Shown: piece after piece, positions 8,714 to 16,260 of the stretch | How positions within the stretch are numbered: position 1 is the first letter of the stretch | Layout: each line of letters opens with the position of its first letter | Assembly (NCBI GenBank): GCA_005779305.1 | Contig: SXJR01000088.1 | Location: forward strand, 1 to 38,161 | Direction: 5' to 3' | Source: Myxococcales bacterium | Lineage (GTDB): Bacteria > Myxococcota_A > Polyangia > Haliangiales > Haliangiaceae | DNA: 38,161 nucleotides | Program-made: the position numbers and the translations under genes | The notes under the pieces: model-generated | Told to the model about the DNA's origin: nothing | The model's database searches: none | Seen by the model: only the letters and a program-made list of their open reading frames with translations

Positions 8714-10171
8714 TCATTCTCCTCGTAGCGCCCGGCGCACCAGGTGGATGAAGTCGCGGGTGGTGGCGGGCGCCAGCAGCAGGGCCGCCGGCAGGTACAC
8801 CAGCGCGCCGACCACCACCTCGATGGTGAATCGCAGCGCCGGCGCGGTCAGGCCGAGCTCGACCAGGCCGGCCCGCGCGCCCAGCACCGCGCCGACCATC
8901 ACGCCGCACGCCGCAAGCGGCCGCACGAACGCGCCGAACAGCGCGGCCGCCGAGATCTTGTCGGTGACGATCACCAGCGCCATCGTCGCCAGCGCCTGCA
9001 CGCCGAACGCGATCCCGACCGACGCCGCGGTCCACACCGGGCCCAGCGACGAGAACGCGATGATGCAGCCGAACAGGAGCACCAGCTTGAGCAGCTCGAG
9101 CAGCATCATCGCGCGGGTCCGCGAGTGGCTGGCCAGGTAGGCGCTGACGCCCCAGGCCATCGGCCGCACCACCGACAGCACCGACAACACGGCCAGGAGG
9201 GGCGCGACGCCCTGCCACTCGTCGTTGAGGATCAGGTCGATCAGGGTCGGTGCCACTGCGCCCAGGCCGGTGGCCAGCGGTAACACGGCGAGCGCCATCA
9301 GCGCGGTCGAGCGCACCATCGCGGCCTTGCGCTCCTCGTCGCGGAGGCTGGTCATCGCCGGCAGCAGCACGCCGGTCATCTGCTCGCCGACCTGCACCGC
9401 CGGGATATCGGCGAGGTTGTAGGCCATGTTGTAGAAGCCGACCACCTTGGGTCCGAAATACGCGCCGAACGCCAGGTTGTCCCAGTAGCGAGTGGCGAAG
9501 TTGAAGATCTGCGCGAACCCGAGCGGGACGCCGAACTGGACGATCTCGCGGACCCGGTCCCAGCGCCACGGCGTGCGCCGTAGCCAGCCGAACCCGGTGG
9601 CGTGCAGGATCACCGCGGTGGCGACCAGCGACTGCAGGAGGTTGCCGACGACGATCGCCTGGCCGCCCAGGTTGGTGGTCGCCGCCAGGGTCACCGCGCT
9701 GACCGTGAACGTCAGCTCGCCCAGGCCGTTGGCGATCGCGAGCTCGCGAAACCGCATCTCGCGGGCGAGGATCTTGTCGGCGATGCCTCCGGTCCGGCGG
9801 ATGAGCACCGCCAGCGCCATCCCGGGCAGGTAGCTGGCCAGGTGCGGCGCGTTGAAGACCGGCGCGAACCAGGCGCTGGAGAAGGCGATCAGCGCCAGGC
9901 CGGCGATGCCGAGCACCAGGTTGATCACCGCCACGTGGTAGGTCGGCTCGTCCCCCTTGATGCCGTGGACGATCATGTACTGGTTGAAGCCCCAGTGGGA
10001 CAGCCAGTTGGCGGACTGGGCGATCACCGCCGCCGCCGCGACCTCGCCGATGACCTCGGGCATCAGCAGCCGCGTCATGTACAGCGTGCCGATCAGCCCG
10101 ACGACACGCGCCCCGACGCTCGAGCCGACGCTCCAGATGGCGCCGCGCGCGGCCTGGCGGCCGACCGACAT
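8714..10171 (-). CDS. Polysaccharide flippase, Wzx-like (copy 1)
   Basis: A 485-residue integral membrane protein with about 12-14 hydrophobic helices, of the oligosaccharide flippase / polysaccharide biosynthesis transporter type (MOP superfamily). It probably moves lipid-linked glycan units across the inner membrane. It is alignable end to end with the protein at 13711-15174: both open with AARGA(I/V)W and share RYW-N-LA, LADIPAV-VGEQ and DEWQGVAPLL. I used the ATG at 10171 because it matches the start of that paralogue; an ATG at 10189 would add six residues. It lies upstream of, and on the same strand as, the Ser/Thr kinase (218-base gap). The transported substrate cannot be predicted. 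Confidence 0.88.
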   Translation of the reverse strand: MSVGRQAARGAIWSVGSSVGARVVGLIGTLYMTRLLMPEVIGEVAAAAVIAQSANWLSHWGFNQYMIVHGIKGDEPTYHVAVINLVLGIAGLALIAFSSAWFAPVFNAPHLASYLPGMALAVLIRRTGGIADKILAREMRFRELAIANGLGELTFTVSAVTLAATTNLGGQAIVVGNLLQSLVATAVILHATGFGWLRRTPWRWDRVREIVQFGVPLGFAQIFNFATRYWDNLAFGAYFGPKVVGFYNMAYNLADIPAVQVGEQMTGVLLPAMTSLRDEERKAAMVRSTALMALAVLPLATGLGAVAPTLIDLILNDEWQGVAPLLAVLSVLSVVRPMAWGVSAYLASHSRTRAMMLLELLKLVLLFGCIIAFSSLGPVWTAASVGIAFGVQALATMALVIVTDKISAAALFGAFVRPLAACGVMVGAVLGARAGLVELGLTAPALRFTIEVVVGALVYLPAALLLAPATTRDFIHLVRRALRGE

Positions 10172-10327
10172 CAGGCGAACGCCCGCCACAGGCGTGGTCG
10201 GGTCAGCTGGCTCGCCGTCATGCCCGATCGCAGCAACGCCGCGATTGTCGCGCGACTCCGGCGGCTGCGGCCAGGCCGGACGCGTTGGAAGATGAGCGCC
10301 GACGCGGTCGCCGCGGTCAGGTCGGCG

Positions 10328-10492
10328 TCAGAGCAGCTTGCCGAGGCCGCCGGGCAACTTCGCGGCGACTCCCGAGTCGGCGATGTACTTGCCGACGTCG
10401 TCGGCATGATCCTTGAGGAACGCGAGCACCTTCTCGGCGGTGGCTTTGTCGATGCCGACCTTGTCGACCATCTTGGCGATGAGATCTTCCAT
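10328..10492 (-). CDS. Small helical protein, 54 residues, unknown function
   Basis: A short acidic/lysine-rich protein that looks like two or three helices (MEDLIAKMVDKV..., then KATAEKVLAFLKDHADDV, then a Gly/Leu-rich end). The pattern loosely recalls small helical domains of unknown function, but I cannot assign a family. The ATG at 10492 was chosen over a longer in-frame start at 10582, because the upstream part is proline/arginine-rich and reads as non-coding. It has no signal peptide or membrane helix. It is divergent from the amine oxidase gene (start 10603), so the 110 bases between them must hold both promoters. Confidence 0.65.
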   Translation of the reverse strand: MEDLIAKMVDKVGIDKATAEKVLAFLKDHADDVGKYIADSGVAAKLPGGLGKLL

Positions 10493-10602
10493 GGCGGTAC
10501 CATAGCCGGATCGCCGCCTCTCGCAGGGGTACGCTACGGGTACGAAATTCGGTGTCGCGGGCGGCGTCCGCGGAGGCGCCACGAGACGCTTCGGAGGTGA
10601 CG

Positions 10603-12102
10603 ATGAGACGGTTTCACGGTAGAGCTTCGCGATGGCGACGGCGACGGAACGGATCGAGCGAGTCGGCCGCTGTGCCGGTCACGCCGGTTCTCCAGCTGGA
10701 TCGCCGTGGGTTCCTCGGCGGTAGCGCGCGCATGGGGCTCCTGGTCGCGCTCGCCGGCTGTTCAGGTGGCGGGAGCGGCGCCGGCAGCGGTACCGGCACC
10801 GGCGGCGGTACCGGGCGCGTGCCCTCGCCCCGTGGTGGCCGGCGGGTGATCGTCATTGGCGCCGGCGTCGCCGGGCTGGCCGCCGCGCGAGACCTCAGCC
10901 GGAGCGGTCACGAGGTCATCGTGCTCGAGGCGCGCGATCGACTCGGTGGCCGGGTCTGGACCGATCGATCGTTCGGCATCCCGATCGAGATGGGCGCCAA
11001 CTGGATCGAGGGCGCCGACGACAACCCGGTGCGCGCGATCGCCGACGAGGCCGGCCTGGCCCACACCCCGTCGGACTTCGATGACGTCGCGCTCTACGAT
11101 CACCGGGGGCGCCCCGTGTCGGCGGCGGACGCCCGCGAGCTCGACCGCGATCGTGACGAGCTCGTCGCCGAGGTCGAAGCGCTGAGCGAGACGCTCGACG
11201 AGGACATCTCGGTGCGCGCGGCGATCGACCGCGTGCTCGCCGGCGAGCGGCCCGACGCCGACGAGACCCGGGCGCTGCGGTGGATCGAGTCGATCCTCCT
11301 CACCGCCACGGCCGAGGATCTCGATCGGCTCTCGCTGCTCGCCTTCGAGGAAGACGAGTCCTACGCCGGCGAGGACCACCTGGTCGTCCCCGGCTACGAC
11401 GGCGTGCCGGCGTTCCTGGCGCGCGGCCTCGACATCCGCCTGGATCAGATCGTCACGCGCATCGCCCACGACGAGCGCGGCGTCGAGGTCGTGACGGCCG
11501 GCAGCACGCTCACCGCCGATCGGGCAGTGGTGACCCTACCGCTGGGCGTGCTCAAGGCTGGGACCGTCGAGTTCTCACCGGCCCTGCCGGCCGCCAAACA
11601 AGAGGCCATCCGCCGGCTCGGCTTCGGCGTGCTCGACAAGATCGTGATGGAGTTCCCGTCGGCGTTCTGGCCACCGGATCGTCACTTCGTCTCGTGCATC
11701 ACCGGTGAGCCGAACGACCCGCCCACCTTCCTCGATCTGCGCCGTGTCCACCAGAAGCCGGTGCTGGTCGGGTTCATCGGCGGCAGCGCGGCGCGGCGGC
11801 TGTACCCGATGGACGACGCCGCCGCCGCCGCGCTGGCCATGTCCACGCTCCGCCGGGTGTGGCCGAAGGCGCCCACGCCCAGCCGCGTCCGCGTGACCCG
11901 GTGGGGCGCTGACCGCTTCGCGCTCGGCTCGTACTCTCACATCGTCGTCGACGGGACCGCCGACGATCACGATCGCCTCGCCGAACCAGTCGCGGGCCGC
12001 CTGTTCTTCGCCGGCGAGGCCACGCACCGCCGCTTCCCCGGCACGGTCCACGGCGCGCTCCTCTCCGGCATCCGCGCCGCCGAGGCCGTGGCTGCTGCCT
12101 GA
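10603..12102 (+). CDS. Exported flavin amine oxidase, Tat-type lipoprotein
   Basis: A 499-residue FAD-dependent amine oxidase (monoamine/polyamine oxidase superfamily), which would oxidise an amine to an aldehyde or imine with release of peroxide. The FAD-binding site VIGAGVAGLAAARDL (from about 84) and LEARDRLGGRVW are intact, followed by GANWIEG, and the C-terminal FAD motif LFFAGEATHRRFPGTVHGA is present. The N-terminus has a twin-arginine-like DRRGFLGG, a hydrophobic stretch and a lipobox (LAGC), then a Gly/Ser-rich linker, so it is probably exported folded by Tat and lipid-anchored. The start at 10603 is fixed by a strong GGAGG at 10593-10597, five bases upstream. An earlier in-frame ATG at 10552 is less likely. 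The amine substrate is unknown. Peroxide from this enzyme could be a reason for a neighbouring peroxiredoxin (inference). Confidence 0.9.
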   Translation: MRRFHGRASRWRRRRNGSSESAAVPVTPVLQLDRRGFLGGSARMGLLVALAGCSGGGSGAGSGTGTGGGTGRVPSPRGGRRVIVIGAGVAGLAAARDLSRSGHEVIVLEARDRLGGRVWTDRSFGIPIEMGANWIEGADDNPVRAIADEAGLAHTPSDFDDVALYDHRGRPVSAADARELDRDRDELVAEVEALSETLDEDISVRAAIDRVLAGERPDADETRALRWIESILLTATAEDLDRLSLLAFEEDESYAGEDHLVVPGYDGVPAFLARGLDIRLDQIVTRIAHDERGVEVVTAGSTLTADRAVVTLPLGVLKAGTVEFSPALPAAKQEAIRRLGFGVLDKIVMEFPSAFWPPDRHFVSCITGEPNDPPTFLDLRRVHQKPVLVGFIGGSAARRLYPMDDAAAAALAMSTLRRVWPKAPTPSRVRVTRWGADRFALGSYSHIVVDGTADDHDRLAEPVAGRLFFAGEATHRRFPGTVHGALLSGIRAAEAVAAA

Positions 12103-12420
12103 GCTGCGACCAGCGATAGTCGGCTCGGACACGGGGAGATCTCGCGTCGTGGTTCCGTGTGTCGGGACGCGAGGCGTGACGGAGCCGTCCAACGCGCTGC
12201 GGCATCTCTTCCCGCCGGCCGGCGCGCCGGAGCGGCGGCGAGCACCGATTCGCTCGGCGCCGCTGAAGCCTCCGGCAGCGACCTCCCGCTCGGCTGGCTC
12301 GGCGGCGGCGATGGAGGTGCCATCACGCCCCCGTGGAGAAGGCCGCGCCCGAAGTCCCGGCCGTGCGAAGCGTCGCGCAACGGCCTGATCGTCGAGCACC
12401 GTTGCTGCTAGAGTGAGGCA
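12103..12420. other. 318-base gap, no supported gene
   Basis: Frames are open on both strands here, as is common in very GC-rich DNA, but none has a ribosome site or a recognisable domain. The last bases (GAGG at 12415-12418) may be the ribosome site of the peroxiredoxin, though the two-base spacing to its ATG is short. The promoter for that gene presumably lies here, but I see no clear -35/-10 pair. Confidence 0.5.
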
Positions 12421-12864
12421 ATGCGGCCCGGCGTCGGTGATCTCGCTCCTGACTTCACGCTCCCCGCGCACGACGGATCGATCGTCACGCTGGCCGAGTT
12501 CGCCGGATCGTACGTGCTGCTCTGGTACTTCCCGATGGCCGACACCCCGGGTTGAACGCGCCAGGGCAACGGGCTCCGTGATCGAGCCCGCGACTTCGCC
12601 GCGAAGAACTGCGTCATCCTCGGCATCAGCTTCGACTCGATCGATGCCAACCGCGCCTTCGTCGAGAAGTTCGCGTACCCGTACCGCCTCCTGTGCGACC
12701 CGCAGCGGACCACCGGCACCGCCTATGATGTCGACGACCCGACCGATCCCGGCTATGCCCTCCGCGTCTCGTTCCTCGTCGGACCGGACCGCCGGATCGT
12801 GAAGGTCTACGACGTGAAGGACGCCGCCGGGCACGCCGCCGACGTGCTCGCCGACCTGCCCTGA
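12421..12864 (+). CDS. Selenocysteine-containing peroxiredoxin (TGA at codon 45 read as Sec)
   Basis: Translating through one in-frame TGA gives a complete 147-residue AhpC/TSA-type peroxiredoxin of the BCP/PrxQ kind. It starts MRPGVGDLAPDFTLPAHDG, continues with VLLWYFPMADTPG, and ends at a normal TGA (12862-12864). The internal TGA (12553-12555) is exactly where the family has its peroxidatic cysteine (TPG-C-T), giving TPG-U-TRQGNGLRD. Downstream motifs remain in frame and intact (VILGISFDS, FPYRLL-like AYPYRLLCD, SFLVGPDRRIVKVYDV). There is no cysteine five residues after the Sec, so it resembles the 1-Cys arrangement. A 7-bp hairpin with a G-U-containing loop follows the TGA at bacterial-SECIS distance. 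It lies 10 bases upstream of a methyltransferase gene. The alternative is a TGC-to-TGA nonsense mutation. The perfect position, intact remainder and hairpin make selenoprotein the better reading; the Sec machinery genes are not in the window. Confidence 0.85.
12570..12590 (+). promoter_or_regulatory. Bacterial SECIS-like hairpin in the peroxiredoxin reading frame
   Basis: A perfect 7-bp stem, CGGGCUC (12570-12576) with GAGCCCG (12584-12590), encloses the 7-base loop CGUGAUC. The loop has G-U at its second and third positions, the feature that SelB-type factors recognise in bacterial SECIS apical loops. From the end of the TGA (12555) to that G (12578) there are 22 bases, within the range seen for bacterial SECIS elements and slightly longer than in E. 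coli fdhF. The hairpin lies inside coding sequence, as expected for bacteria. Confidence 0.75.
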
Positions 12865-12874
12865 CCCGGATGCG

Positions 12875-13468
12875 ATGACGATGAAGCAGTACGCGCCCGC
12901 GACCCAGCGCAACCGCGAGCCGATCCGCGAGGTGCTCGCGCGCGAGCTGCCGGCCAGCGGCCTGGTGCTCGAGATCGCGAGCGGCAGCGGCGAGCACGCG
13001 GTCGAGTTCGCGCGGGCATTTCCCGGTGTCACGTGGCAGCCGAGCGATCCGGACGAGCCGGCGCTGGCGAGCATCGAGGCGTGGCGCGCGGAGGCAGCGC
13101 TGCCCAACCTGGCGGCGCCGGTGAAGCTCGATGTCATCGCGCCGTGGCCCGACGTGCAGGCGGACGCGCTCGTGTGCATCAACATGGTTCACATCGCGCC
13201 GTGGGAGGCCGCGCTCGCGCTGTTCGCCGGCGCCGGCCGCGTGCTCGCGCCCGGTGCGCTGCTCTTCCTCTACGGGCCGTATCGGTTCGGCGGCGCGTTC
13301 TCGGCGCCGTCGAACCAGGCCTTCGATGCGTCGCTGCGCGCGCGGGATCCGCGCTGGGGCGTGCGCGATGTCGACGATCTGCGCGCGGCCGCCGACGCGC
13401 AGGGCCTTCAGCTGCGCGACACCGTGGCGCTGCCGGCCAACAACCACGCGCTCGTCTTTCGCCGCTGA
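12875..13468 (+). CDS. DUF938 family SAM-dependent methyltransferase
   Basis: A 197-residue protein matching the DUF938 group of class I methyltransferases: it starts with the family-typical region (KQYAPATQRNREPI), then motif I LEIASGSGEHAVEFA, an acidic residue in PSDPDEPALASI, and the characteristic INMVHIAPWEA. The C-terminus (ANNHALVFRR) is also family-like. The substrate of DUF938 proteins is not established. It starts 10 bases after the selenoperoxiredoxin, so the two are probably co-transcribed. Two in-frame ATGs (12875 and 12881) lie close together; the first is used. Confidence 0.9.
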   Translation: MTMKQYAPATQRNREPIREVLARELPASGLVLEIASGSGEHAVEFARAFPGVTWQPSDPDEPALASIEAWRAEAALPNLAAPVKLDVIAPWPDVQADALVCINMVHIAPWEAALALFAGAGRVLAPGALLFLYGPYRFGGAFSAPSNQAFDASLRARDPRWGVRDVDDLRAAADAQGLQLRDTVALPANNHALVFRR

Positions 13469-13595
13469 CGTCGTCGCGCGCCGCGACGAAAGCGCGTTTC
13501 AGGTTCCTGCCGCGCACGTCGTCCGCGCCGGCTGCTGTCGCTCGGTTGCGCTGGGTCCGGCGCTGGTCCAGATGCTCAGCCCTGCTCCGGCGTGA

Positions 13596-13700
13596 GCCAG
13601 CCCGTCTGGGAGTGGCAACGCTGCCTTCTCGTTCCTCGTGAACAACAAGCGCTGCACATACGAGCTCGCGGCCGAGGTGGCGGTCGAGCAACCGGTGTAG
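13596..13700 (+). pseudogene. Possible gene remnant (C-terminal tail)
   Basis: Between a TGA (13593-13595) and a TAG (13698-13700) the frame reads as plausible protein, ending with GNAAFSFLVNNKRC and then TYELAAEVAVEQPV. It has no start codon with a ribosome site and ends 10 bases before the flippase ATG. It could be the surviving end of a lost gene; the length is too short to name a family. It fills part of the 242-base gap, in which I see nothing else. Confidence 0.25.
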
Positions 13701-13710
13701 CCTCGCTTCG

Positions 13711-15174
13711 ATGTCACTCGCCGCCAGAGCCGCGCGCGGCGCGGTCTGGACCATCCTGTCTGCGGTCGGCGGTCGTGCGCTCGGGGTGATCGGCACGCTG
13801 ATCATCACCCGCTTCCTCGCCCCCGACGTCGTCGGCGAGGTCGGCTCGGCGATGATCATCGTGCTGACGATCAACTGGCTGACCAACATCGGGTTCGGCC
13901 AGTACGTGATCGTCCGCGGGCGCACCGAGCTGGAGCCCGAAGTCGTCTGGCACGCCCAGGTCGCCAGCATCGGGCTGGCCTGGATCGGGCTCGCCCTGGT
14001 CGCGCTCTTCGCCGAGCCGGTCGCGTGGCTGGTCGACTCCGACCACGCCGGTCAGTACATCCCGCTGCTCGCGCTCACCGTCGGCATTCGCCGCATCTCG
14101 GCGATCCCCGAGAAGCTGCTCATCCGCTCGCTGCACTTCCGCGCCATCAGTATCGCCTACGCGCTCGGCGAGGTGGTCTACGCCGCCGCCACGGTCGCGT
14201 TCGCCGCCGGCGGCTTCGGCGGCATGGCGGTCGTCTATGGCCATCTCGCCCAGTACGCGCTCGTCACGATCATCATCCTCGGCGCCGCCGGTCGCGGCTG
14301 GCTCGAGCGGACGCCGCTGCGGATGGCGCGCTTCCGCGACATGCTCAACTTCGGATGGCCCCTCGCGATCGGGGCCATCGCCAGCAACGCCTCGCGCTAC
14401 TGGGGCAACCTCGCCGTGCGCCGCCTGTTCGGGGCCCATGCCACGGGGCTCTACAACCTCGCCTACGGCCTCGCCGACATTCCGGCGGTCTACGTCGGCG
14501 AGCAGATCGGCATGGTGCTCCTGCCGTCGCTGTCCCGGATGGAGCCCGAGCGGCGGCCACGCGCGCTCGAGCGCTCGACGGCGCTCCTGTCGCTGATCAT
14601 CTTCCCGATGGCGGTCGGACTCGGCGTCGTGTCCGATCCGCTGATCGAGCTGATGCTGTCCGACGAATGGCAGGGCGTCGCACCGCTGCTCACCATCCTC
14701 GTGGTGGTGTCGGTGTTCCGGCCGGTCGCGTGGGTCGTGTCGTCGTACCTCCTGGCCCAGGAGCGAAACCGGCCGCTCATGTTCCTCGAGCTGGGCATGA
14801 TCACGGTCCTGCTAGGCAGCATGGTCGCGCTGTCGCCGCTCGGGATCGAGTGGGCCGCGATCGCGGTCGGAATCTCGTTCGGCCTCCACGCCCTGGCCAG
14901 CGTGTGGATGGTGCTGGGCGACGGGCCGCGTCCCGCGGTGCTGCTCGGTGGCTTCCTCCGGCCGCTGGTCGCGTGCGCGGCGATGGCCGGCGCGGTCCTG
15001 GGCGTGCGAGCGCTGATGGCCCACACCGTCGAGATCCACGTCGGGATCCAGCTGGCGGTCGAGGTCGTGGTCGGCGCCGCCGTTTACGTCGCGGGCGCGC
15101 TTGTCGTGTGCCGCGAGACGGCGCACGACCTGCTCGGGCTGGTGAAGGACGTCGTACGCCGCAGGCGCGATTGA
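13711..15174 (+). CDS. Polysaccharide flippase, Wzx-like (copy 2)
   Basis: A 487-residue multi-helix membrane protein of the oligosaccharide flippase type, paralogous to the gene at 8714-10171 over its whole length (shared RYWGNLA, LADIPAVYVGEQ, DEWQGVAPLL). It likely exports a lipid-linked glycan. It is followed after 24 bases by a sugar-type oxidoreductase and then an overlapping epimerase gene, so this copy sits in a probable glycan-synthesis operon, unlike copy 1. No glycosyltransferase is present in the window, so the pathway is incomplete here. Confidence 0.88.
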   Translation: MSLAARAARGAVWTILSAVGGRALGVIGTLIITRFLAPDVVGEVGSAMIIVLTINWLTNIGFGQYVIVRGRTELEPEVVWHAQVASIGLAWIGLALVALFAEPVAWLVDSDHAGQYIPLLALTVGIRRISAIPEKLLIRSLHFRAISIAYALGEVVYAAATVAFAAGGFGGMAVVYGHLAQYALVTIIILGAAGRGWLERTPLRMARFRDMLNFGWPLAIGAIASNASRYWGNLAVRRLFGAHATGLYNLAYGLADIPAVYVGEQIGMVLLPSLSRMEPERRPRALERSTALLSLIIFPMAVGLGVVSDPLIELMLSDEWQGVAPLLTILVVVSVFRPVAWVVSSYLLAQERNRPLMFLELGMITVLLGSMVALSPLGIEWAAIAVGISFGLHALASVWMVLGDGPRPAVLLGGFLRPLVACAAMAGAVLGVRALMAHTVEIHVGIQLAVEVVVGAAVYVAGALVVCRETAHDLLGLVKDVVRRRRD

Positions 15175-15198
15175 CGCTTCACGCGAAGTATCGTAACA

Positions 15199-16260
15199 GT
15201 GGGAATCTTGGGAGCAACGCAGAACAAGTTTGACTCCGGCCGTCCCGTGCGGCTCGGCATCGTCGGCTGCGGTGCGATCACGCGCGAAGCGCACCTCCCG
15301 GTGATCACGGCAGACAGCCGGGTCGAAGTCACCGCGCTCTGCGATCGCGACCGCGGCAATGCGACGCTCGCCGCCCGCGAGAGCGGCCTCGAGCCCGCGA
15401 TCACGACGGAGGTCGCCGACCTCGCCGGCAAGGTCGACGCTGCCGTCGTCGCCGTCCCGCCGCGCTTTCACGCGCCGATCGCGATCCAGCTCATGGAGAT
15501 GGGGATCGACGTCCTGTGCGAGAAGCCGCTCGCCATCACCGCTGCCGACGGCCGGACGATGGCGGACGCCGCTCGCCGGACCCAGCGAGTGCTCGCCGTC
15601 GCCCTCATGATGCGGTTCTTCCCGCACAACCGGTGGCTCGCGGACCTGGTGGAGGAAGGCGAGGTCGGCGAGGTCCAGCAGGTGCTCGTGGAGGACGGCG
15701 CGCCGCTCGACTGGCCGATGGCGAGTGACGGCTACTTCAACCGCAAGTCGACCGGGGGTGGCGTCCTCTTCGACAGCGGAGTGCACCTCCTCGACCGGGT
15801 GCTCTGGTTGTTCGGCGACCTCACCGAGATCGCCTACGAGGACGACTCGTTCGGCGGCTTCGAGAGCAACGCGAAGCTGACGGGCGTGCTTCGCATTGGC
15901 GGGCGACCGGTGCCGGCGCGCCTGGAGTTCAGCTGGTCGCACCGGCTGCGCCGCAGCATCCGGGTGGTCGGCGAGCGGGGCACGCTCGAAGCCTCGACCT
16001 CGGATCCGCGGATCCTCACCCTCCACCGGACCACGCGCCGCGGCCCGATGGAGATGCAGATCGTTTGCGCCCCGAAGTGGGACGCGCGCAGTCACTACCG
16101 GGCGCAGCTCGACGACTTCATCGGCGCGATCCGCGAGCGTCGCGCGCCGTTCGTGACCGCGGAGTCGGCCCTGAACGCGCTCGCGGTGATCGAGGCGGCG
16201 TACGCGCGGCGGACCCCGATGGCGCAGCCCTGGCTGGCGCGGATGGAGCCACCGGCGTGA
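15199..16260 (+). CDS. Gfo/Idh/MocA family oxidoreductase
   Basis: A 353-residue NAD(P)-dependent dehydrogenase, typically acting on a sugar or nucleotide-sugar. Evidence: an N-terminal Rossmann motif GIVGCGAITREAH, the family signature CEKPLAI, and the C-terminal domain catalytic-region motif DSGVHLLDRVLWLFG. It starts with GTG at 15199, the first plausible codon after the flippase stop. The first about 14 residues precede the Rossmann strand. It ends in a GTGA overlap with the epimerase gene, which shows translational coupling. With the flippase it suggests synthesis or modification of a surface sugar. Confidence 0.9.
   Translation: MGILGATQNKFDSGRPVRLGIVGCGAITREAHLPVITADSRVEVTALCDRDRGNATLAARESGLEPAITTEVADLAGKVDAAVVAVPPRFHAPIAIQLMEMGIDVLCEKPLAITAADGRTMADAARRTQRVLAVALMMRFFPHNRWLADLVEEGEVGEVQQVLVEDGAPLDWPMASDGYFNRKSTGGGVLFDSGVHLLDRVLWLFGDLTEIAYEDDSFGGFESNAKLTGVLRIGGRPVPARLEFSWSHRLRRSIRVVGERGTLEASTSDPRILTLHRTTRRGPMEMQIVCAPKWDARSHYRAQLDDFIGAIRERRAPFVTAESALNALAVIEAAYARRTPMAQPWLARMEPPA

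Noticed and set aside
7761-9140. A 459-residue plus-strand frame
   Set aside because: It covers the kinase and flippase genes in the opposite direction and has low-complexity R/D/H/Q-rich sequence with no domain.
8496-9569. N-terminal extension of the kinase frame, giving a 1156-residue protein
   Set aside because: The extension overlaps the flippase gene antisense in reading phase and is Arg/Pro-rich; the kinase's own signal peptide begins at 8495.
12413-12802. A 129-residue plus-strand frame over the peroxiredoxin
   Set aside because: Wrong frame: it is open only because of base composition. The frame starting at 12421 gives the peroxiredoxin.
11575-13185. A 536-residue minus-strand frame across the amine oxidase and the peroxiredoxin
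   Set aside because: Gly/Arg/Val-rich translation with no motifs, and it covers the TGA-containing peroxiredoxin whose plus frame is clearly coding.
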